7,433 nt of DNA from Gammaproteobacteria bacterium (GTDB lineage Bacteria > Pseudomonadota > Gammaproteobacteria > Thiohalorhabdales > Thiohalorhabdaceae), in assembly GCA_018609925.1 (NCBI GenBank), contig JAHEOG010000015.1:1-7433 (forward strand), read 5' to 3'. A program made the position numbers and the translations under genes. The notes under the pieces are model-generated. The model was not told the origin of the DNA. It searched no databases and was given only the letters and a program-made list of their open reading frames with translations. Shown piece by piece: positions 1 to 4,334 of this stretch (position 1 is its first letter; each line of letters starts with the position of its first letter).

Positions 1-491
1 CGGACTACGCGGCCTGGCCCTCGCTGCTTCCCTATCTGCTGCTGCTGTCGGGGTTTTTCATAGCCAGCGCGGGCTCCACCGGGGGCGGCATCAAGGCGGT
101 ACGCTTCCTGGTCATGCTCAAGCAGGGCTACCGACAGAGCTACCTGCTGATCCATCCCCATGCGGTGGCCCCCCTCAAGCTGCGGGGCCGGCCCGTGCCG
201 GACGGGGTAGTCCAATCCATCTGGGGGTTCTTCGCTGTCTACGTCTCCACCTTCGTGATCCTGGTCCTGGTCATGCTGGCCCTGGAGGAAGGGGATTTCC
301 TCACCGCGGCGGGCTCGGTGGCGGCGACCCTGACCAATATCGGCCCTGGCCTCGGGGGGGTCGGTCCCGCGGACAATTTCGCCAGCATCTCCCAGACGGG
401 GAAATGGCTCCTCTGCCTGGCCATGCTGATGGGCCGGCTGGAGCTGTTTACCTTTTTCGTTCTTCTGATGCCGACGTTCTGGCGGAGGTAG
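1..491 (+). CDS. trkH: Trk system potassium uptake protein TrkH, C-terminal part (5' end outside window)
   Basis: This is the inner-membrane, K+-conducting subunit of the Trk system, which normally works with the cytoplasmic NAD(H)/nucleotide-binding regulator TrkA (not in the window). The reading frame is open from base 3 and gives 162 residues up to the TAG at 489-491. TrkH is usually about 480 residues with four membrane-pore-membrane repeats, so roughly the last third is present. Visible residues 22-34 read SAGSTGGGIKAVR, the third pore loop with its TGGG filter. A long hydrophobic helix follows (about residues 74-93), then a fourth pore loop ending NIGPGLGGVGP at about 112-122. The terminal stretch GRLELFTFFVLLMPTFWRR closely matches the classic TrkH C-terminus, so the 3' end is intact. 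Its last 44 bp overlap the opposing BCCT gene. TrkG or the Halomonas-type TrkI are the alternatives; the conserved C-terminus cannot separate these paralogues. Confidence 0.95.
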   Translation, partial: DYAAWPSLLPYLLLLSGFFIASAGSTGGGIKAVRFLVMLKQGYRQSYLLIHPHAVAPLKLRGRPVPDGVVQSIWGFFAVYVSTFVILVLVMLALEEGDFLTAAGSVAATLTNIGPGLGGVGPADNFASISQTGKWLLCLAMLMGRLELFTFFVLLMPTFWRR

Positions 492-2082
492 CCCCGTCCT
501 CCCCTTCCCGGTTCAGATCCAGCGCCGGCGCCTTGCCTTCCTCTTTGCGCAGGGCCTCGGGCGAGGGTACCCCGCTTACGGCGGAATCTACCCGTAGGGC
601 CCGCAACAGCCCGTAGGCCGCTACCAGCAAAAAGACGGCCATGGGTAGACCGGTGGTGAGGGAGGCGGTGCGCAGGGCGTTGAGGCCGCCGAAATAGAGG
701 AGGGTAGCGGCCACGGTGCCTTCCGCCAGGGCCCAAAACAGGCGTTGGGCGCGCGGTGGATTGGGATGCCCGCCGGAGGTGACCATGTCGTCCACCAGCG
801 AGCCCGAGTCCGAGGAGGTGACGAAGAACACGATCACCAGGACCGTGGCCAGGGCCCAGGTCAGGGTGGCCAGCGGCAGGTTCCCGAGCACCCCGAAAAG
901 GGCGAGGGCCTCGTTTTCCTGGACCAGGGCCGCCAGGCCCCCCGACCCGTACAGCTCCTGGTGGATCCCGGTGCCGCCGAGGGCGGAGAACCACAGGAAG
1001 CCCCCCAGGGTGGGCACCAACAGGGTGGTGGTGAGGAACTCCCGAATGGTGCGCCCTTTGGAGATGCGGGCGACGAACACCCCGACAAATGGCGACCAGG
1101 AGATCCACCAGCTCCAATAGAACAGCGTCCAGCGGGCCTGCCAGCCGCCCTCGCCGCCCGGGGCGATGTGGAGGCTGGTGAAGGGGAACTTCTGGAGATA
1201 GTATCCGACACCGTTTACGAACACCTCCAGCAGAAAGATGGTGGGGCCAGCGATCAGGACAAAGGCCAGGATGGCCAGGGTCAGGCCGATGTTGAACTGG
1301 CTCAGGTAGCGGATGCCCCGGTGGAGTCCGGAGACCACCGAGACGGTAGCCACCGCCGTGATCCCCACTATCAGGATCAGCTGGGGCCCCGTGCCCTGGG
1401 GCATGCCGAAGAGCTGATTGAACCCGGCGTTGACCTGGGCCGCGCCCAGCCCCAGGGAGGTGGCCACCCCGAACAGGGTCCCCACGGTGCACAGGACGTC
1501 CACCGCGTGGCCGGGGGCCCCCCGGATCCCCTCGCCCAGGAGGGGATAGAGCAGCGAGCGGGGGGCCAAGGGCAGCCCGAGGCGGAAGTGGAAATAGGCC
1601 AACGGCAGCGCCAGGGCCGAGTAGATGGCCCACGGGTGCAGGCCCCAGTGGTAGAACGTGAAGCGCATGGCCTCGCGAATGGCCTCGGGGGTGCCGCCTT
1701 CTCCCCAGGGCGGGCTCTGGAAGTGCTGAAGGGGCTCGGCCGCCCCGAAAAAGACGATGCCGATCCCCATCCCGGCGCTCATGAGCATGCTGAACCAGGT
1801 GAGGTACCCGAACTCGGGACGAGCCTCCGGTCCCCCCAGGCGGATCTGTCCGAAGCGGGAGAACAGCAGCCAGATGACGAAGCCCAGCAGGGTGCTGGCC
1901 GTGAGGATGTAGAACCAGCCGAAGTGCGCGACGATCCCGCTCTGGAGGGCCTGGAAGGCGAGGCGGGCAGGCTCGGTGAACAGGGCCCCGAAGGCCACGA
2001 AAGCCACCACCAGGGTGGCGGCGGGTAGGAATACCCAAGGCTCCATCGCCCGCAGGAGCCGGGGGGGGCGTGCCGGATTCAT
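448..2082 (-). CDS. BCCT-family transporter, probably Na+-coupled glycine betaine uptake
   Basis: This is a 544-residue secondary transporter of the betaine/carnitine/choline family, an inner-membrane protein with an expected 12 helices. Residues 104-108 read GMGIG. This Gly-rich TM3 motif is the form typical of betaine carriers; choline and carnitine carriers tend to have Asp at the middle Gly. The WGLHPWAIY segment (W146, W151, Y154) and the WSWWISW segment (W323, W325, W326, W329) match the aromatic-box helices TM4 and TM8 of BetP. The family signature continues through SPFVGVFVARISKGRTIREF at 330-349, and VTSSDSGSLVDDM lies at 421-433. Helices end near residue 495, leaving a hydrophilic tail of about 50 residues. 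The start at 2082 has a GGAAAG-like site just upstream. An internal ATG at residue 13 (MEPWVF) is a credible alternative start. The substrate assignment is an inference; other betaine-like solutes are possible. Confidence 0.93.
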   Translation of the reverse strand: MNPARPPRLLRAMEPWVFLPAATLVVAFVAFGALFTEPARLAFQALQSGIVAHFGWFYILTASTLLGFVIWLLFSRFGQIRLGGPEARPEFGYLTWFSMLMSAGMGIGIVFFGAAEPLQHFQSPPWGEGGTPEAIREAMRFTFYHWGLHPWAIYSALALPLAYFHFRLGLPLAPRSLLYPLLGEGIRGAPGHAVDVLCTVGTLFGVATSLGLGAAQVNAGFNQLFGMPQGTGPQLILIVGITAVATVSVVSGLHRGIRYLSQFNIGLTLAILAFVLIAGPTIFLLEVFVNGVGYYLQKFPFTSLHIAPGGEGGWQARWTLFYWSWWISWSPFVGVFVARISKGRTIREFLTTTLLVPTLGGFLWFSALGGTGIHQELYGSGGLAALVQENEALALFGVLGNLPLATLTWALATVLVIVFFVTSSDSGSLVDDMVTSGGHPNPPRAQRLFWALAEGTVAATLLYFGGLNALRTASLTTGLPMAVFLLVAAYGLLRALRVDSAVSGVPSPEALRKEEGKAPALDLNREGEDGATSARTSASEERKR

Positions 2083-2111
2083 GGGGGCTTTCCGGGTAGG
2101 GATTCCGGACG

Positions 2112-2140
2112 AAGCTAGGGATCTTGGCCTTCGGTTTCAA
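2112..2140 (-). promoter_or_regulatory. Possible sigma-70-type promoter for the BCCT gene
   Basis: Read on the minus strand, TTGAAA (2140-2135) is followed after exactly 17 bp by TAGCTT (2117-2112). The first box matches the -35 consensus at five of six positions, but the second matches the -10 consensus at only three. It lies 30 bp upstream of the proposed start codon. Spacing and place are right, but the -10 box is weak, and no osmotic control element is recognisable. Confidence 0.3.
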
Positions 2141-2150
2141 CATCCCGATC

Positions 2151-2156
2151 GATAAT
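2151..2156 (+). promoter_or_regulatory. Possible -10 box (GATAAT) for the acyltransferase gene
   Basis: GATAAT differs from TATAAT at one base and lies in the divergent gap. A transcript starting about 7 bp downstream would begin near 2163. That suits translation from the ATG at 2192 and leaves no leader for the GTG at 2162. I see no good -35 box: TTGGCC at 2124-2129 is 21 bp away, which is too far. Confidence 0.25.
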
Positions 2157-2181
2157 CCCCGGTGCGGATGAATTGTTCAGA

Positions 2182-2187
2182 AGGGAG
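2182..2187 (+). promoter_or_regulatory. Ribosome binding site that decides the acyltransferase start
   Basis: AGGGAG lies 4 bp before the ATG at 2192. The earlier in-frame starts, GTG at 2162 and ATG at 2168, have no comparable purine-rich site upstream, and the residues they would add (MRMNCSEGRK) look unlike a family N-terminus. The 2192 start is therefore preferred. Confidence 0.6.
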
Positions 2188-2191
2188 AAAG

Positions 2192-3139
2192 ATGGCAGGA
2201 ACCGGGCGAAATGGGCTTTTCCGGCACCGCCTGGAGGCCTGGCTGGTCACCGGCTGGCTGGGGCTGATGCGCCGCCTTCCCGCCCGGGCCCGTTATGCCC
2301 TGGCCGGACGATTGGGGGAGTGGGCGCGCTTTCTCGACCGTCGGCACGCCCGCGTGGCCCGGGAGTCCCTGGCCCTGCGCTACGGACAGCGGGCCGCGGG
2401 GCCCAAAGTCCGTGATGTCTATCGAGAGCTGGGCCATCTGGCCGGGGAAATGGCCCTGCTGGAGCAGCGCGGGCCCGCCGGGCTACGGCAGTTGGTGACC
2501 GCCGTCGAGGGCCGTCAGCACCTGGAGGCCGTTGGCTCCGGAAAGCGTGGGGTCATTGTGGTGACCGCCCACCTCGGCAACTGGGAGCTGTTGGGCCACC
2601 TGTTGCCCCAGTACGGTCTGAGCCCCCTGCACGTGGTTTACCGCCGGTTGGACAATCCCATACTGGACGCCCGGCTACGAGACAGCCGCGAGCGCCACGG
2701 CACCCGGGCCCTGGAGCGGCGGAGCGCGACTCGGCCCAGCCTGACCGCGTTGCGCCGGGGGGAGGCGGTGGCCCTGCTGCTGGATCAGCACACCCGCGGA
2801 AAGGGCACCCTGCGGCTGCCCTTCCTGGGCGAGGCAGCGCCGGTTTCCACCGCCCCCGCCCGGCTGGCGCTGCAGACCGGCTGTCCCATCTTGTCGCCCG
2901 CCCTGATCCGGGAAGGGCCCGATCGGTTCCGGTTGGTGGCCTTCCCGCCGCTGGAGCCGGGGGATTATCCCGATTCGGAGGAAGGCGTGGCGGAGCTGAC
3001 CGCGGGGATTGTCCGGGTGCTGGAGGCCTGCATCGGACGGGCGCCGGCACAGTGGTTCTGGGTGCACCGCCGGTGGCGGGAGCGACCGCGGTGCTTGGTT
3101 CCGGGGAGCGAGCCGCCGCCGTGGAATGGAGAGGCTTGA
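2192..3139 (+). CDS. LpxL/HtrB-family lipid A biosynthesis acyltransferase
   Basis: This 315-residue protein fits the lysophospholipid/lipid A acyltransferase family, whose members are about 300 residues, sit on the inner face of the inner membrane and transfer an acyl chain from acyl-ACP onto a lipid A precursor. The catalytic H-X4-E motif is AHLGNWE, with H127 and E132. Further family blocks are LLLDQHTRGKGTLRLPFLG (196-213) and the ending PAQWFWVHRRWRERP (285-299). The N-terminus (LVTGWLGLMRRLPARARYAL) is only weakly hydrophobic, suggesting one short anchoring helix or peripheral binding. Arg-rich stretches at 47-58 and 161-178 could contact acidic lipid headgroups. The gene is divergent from the BCCT gene and convergent with the zinc-finger gene, so it is probably transcribed alone. 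I cannot say whether it is the lauroyl, myristoyl or another branch, or an acyltransferase for another lipid, so no symbol is given. Confidence 0.85.
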   Translation: MAGTGRNGLFRHRLEAWLVTGWLGLMRRLPARARYALAGRLGEWARFLDRRHARVARESLALRYGQRAAGPKVRDVYRELGHLAGEMALLEQRGPAGLRQLVTAVEGRQHLEAVGSGKRGVIVVTAHLGNWELLGHLLPQYGLSPLHVVYRRLDNPILDARLRDSRERHGTRALERRSATRPSLTALRRGEAVALLLDQHTRGKGTLRLPFLGEAAPVSTAPARLALQTGCPILSPALIREGPDRFRLVAFPPLEPGDYPDSEEGVAELTAGIVRVLEACIGRAPAQWFWVHRRWRERPRCLVPGSEPPPWNGEA

Positions 3140-3155
3140 CGGAGGTGATCGGGCC

Positions 3156-3344
3156 TTAGCCGGTCCCGCGCTTCAGTCGGTAGTGGATGCCGCAGTAGGG
3201 GCAGTGGTACTCGCCGTCCTCGGTCTCCTCGATGGGCAGGTAGACCCGGGGATGGGAATCCCAGGCGCTCATATCCGGGGTAGGACAGTGGAGGGGGAGG
3301 TCGGCCTCCTCGATCTCGATGAGGCGCTGCTCGTTGGCCGGCAC
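3156..3344 (-). CDS. Small CHCC zinc-finger protein (zf-CHCC, NDUFS6-like)
   Basis: This is a 62-residue protein with the four predicted zinc ligands of the zf-CHCC family: C20, H31, C48 and C51, the last two in CPYCGIHYRL. The segment DSHPRVYLPIEE (29-40) between the His and the second Cys pair is also characteristic. The family is related to the C-terminal zinc domain of the mitochondrial complex I subunit NDUFS6, but no defined role for the free-standing bacterial form can be claimed here. The start codon is GTG; the only in-frame ATG is internal (M25, after the first ligand) and would destroy the site. The gene follows ilvE by 15 bp and a ribosome site lies in that gap, so it is probably co-transcribed. 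In many gammaproteobacteria a homologue sits in the same place after ilvE. Cytoplasmic, with no signal peptide. Confidence 0.9.
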   Translation of the reverse strand: MPANEQRLIEIEEADLPLHCPTPDMSAWDSHPRVYLPIEETEDGEYHCPYCGIHYRLKRGTG

Positions 3345-3351
3345 CGCGGAG

Positions 3352-3357
3352 CTCCCC
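3352..3357 (-). promoter_or_regulatory. Ribosome binding site supporting the GTG start of the zinc-finger gene
   Basis: Read on the minus strand, GGGGAG lies 7 bp before the GTG at 3344-3342. It sits just past the ilvE stop codon (TGA, 3362-3360), so ribosomes finishing ilvE arrive next to it. This supports both the non-ATG start and translational coupling. Confidence 0.65.
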
Positions 3358-3359
3358 GT

Positions 3360-4289
3360 TCAGTCGTGGTAGATGAAGTCGAGCCAGTCCCGATGCCGGG
3401 GATCCCGGCCGGTCACTGCCTCGAAGTAGCGCTGCTGCAGGCGCACGGTGATGGGACCCGCCTGTCCGGCCCCGATGGTTCGGCGGTCCAGCTCCCGGAT
3501 GGGAACCACCTCGGCGGCGGTTCCCGTGAAGAAGGCCTCGTCGGCGATGTAGAAGGAATCCCGGGTCAGGGCCTCCTCTCGGATGGGGAATCCTTCCTCC
3601 TGGGCGAGCTCCAGCAGGGTCCGCCGGGTAATGCCGTCCAGGACCGTGGACAGTGGCGGGGTGTAGAGGACGCCGTCCCGGACCATGAAGATGTTCTCCC
3701 CCGGCCCTTCCGCCACGAACCCGTACGGATCCAGCAGGGTGGCCTCGTCAAAGCCGGCCTGCAGGGCCTCGCGATGGGCCAGCATGGAGTTGAAGTAGCC
3801 CCCACTGAGCTTGGCCCGGGTCATAGTGATATTGGGATGGTGGCGGGTGTAGCTGCTTGTCATCACCCGGATGCCCCGCTTCTGGCCCTCCTCCCCCAGA
3901 TAAGCCCCCCATGGCCAGGCGGCGATGGCCACGTGGACCTGGAGGCCGTCGGCGGTCAAGCCCATCCCCTCCGAACCGTAGAAGACCACCGGCCGGATGT
4001 AGCATGAGGAGAGCCCATTGGCGCGGATGACCTCCCGCTGCGCCTCGTTCAGCTCCGCCGCCGAGTAGGGCAGAGGCATCTCCATGATGTGGGCGGAGTT
4101 GACCAGGCGCCGGGTGTGGTCGGCGAGGCGGAAGATGGCAGCCCCCTCGTCGGTGGCGTAGGCCCGCACGCCCTCGAACACCCCCAGCCCGTAGTGCAGG
4201 GTATGCGTCAGGACATGGGTGGTGGCAGCTCGCCACTCGACGAGTTCGCCGTCCATCCAGATCTTGCCGTCGCGATCGGCCATGGACAT
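3360..4289 (-). CDS. ilvE: Branched-chain-amino-acid aminotransferase (class IV, PLP-dependent)
   Basis: This cytoplasmic enzyme interconverts leucine, isoleucine and valine with their 2-oxo acids, using 2-oxoglutarate/glutamate as the amino partner. It is the last step of branched-chain amino acid synthesis. Its 309 residues equal the length of E. coli IlvE and align with it end to end. Landmarks are HALHYG-type HTLHYGLGVFEGVRAY (29-44), YIRPVVFYG (97-105), PWGAYLG (126-132), the predicted PLP lysine K160 in RAKLSGGYFNS, the cofactor-binding glutamate E194 in VAEGPGENIF, and GTAAEVVPI (256-264). These fit an L-BCAT rather than a D-amino acid transaminase or aminodeoxychorismate lyase. The ATG at 4289 has GGAG 8 bp upstream; an ATG two codons later is possible. 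The gene lies 45 bp after glnE and 15 bp before the zinc-finger gene, all on one strand, so a shared operon is likely. No leader-peptide attenuator is visible. Confidence 0.96.
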   Translation of the reverse strand: MSMADRDGKIWMDGELVEWRAATTHVLTHTLHYGLGVFEGVRAYATDEGAAIFRLADHTRRLVNSAHIMEMPLPYSAAELNEAQREVIRANGLSSCYIRPVVFYGSEGMGLTADGLQVHVAIAAWPWGAYLGEEGQKRGIRVMTSSYTRHHPNITMTRAKLSGGYFNSMLAHREALQAGFDEATLLDPYGFVAEGPGENIFMVRDGVLYTPPLSTVLDGITRRTLLELAQEEGFPIREEALTRDSFYIADEAFFTGTAAEVVPIRELDRRTIGAGQAGPITVRLQQRYFEAVTGRDPRHRDWLDFIYHD

Positions 4290-4319
4290 GGGGGATGCTC
4301 CGTTCTGGGAAAGGGAGGC

Positions 4320-4334
4320 GCCCGCTCAGCGGGC
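4320..4334 (-). other. Small GC-rich hairpin between glnE and ilvE
   Basis: A perfect 6-bp inverted repeat with a 3-base loop (GCCCGC, TGA, GCGGGC on the minus strand) starts directly after the glnE stop codon. The sequence that follows is pyrimidine-rich but has no run of T, only TTT within CCCTTTCCC, so it does not look like a standard intrinsic terminator. It could reduce read-through, protect a processed 3' end, or be an accident of GC-rich sequence. Confidence 0.3.

Noticed and set aside
2061..2068. Run of eight G (eight C on the coding strand) near the start of the BCCT gene, considered as a phase-variation tract.
   Set aside because: A run of the same length at 4686-4693 encodes the conserved DRGGLVD motif in glnE, so such runs look normal for this GC content. 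The gene is in frame as given.
239..2143. A 634-residue minus-strand open frame covering the BCCT gene in another frame, and a 427-codon plus-strand frame at 745-2028.
   Set aside because: Both are out-of-frame readings of the BCCT gene, made long by GC-rich codon use. Their translations are dominated by Pro/Gly/Arg or Gly/Gln/Glu and show no family motifs, whereas the 544-residue frame is a textbook BCCT protein.
3064..3094. Inverted repeat (7-bp arms, 17-base loop) near the 3' end of the acyltransferase gene, considered as a terminator.
   Set aside because: It lies inside coding sequence for the conserved HRRWRERP region, has a long loop and is followed by TTGGTT rather than a T-run.
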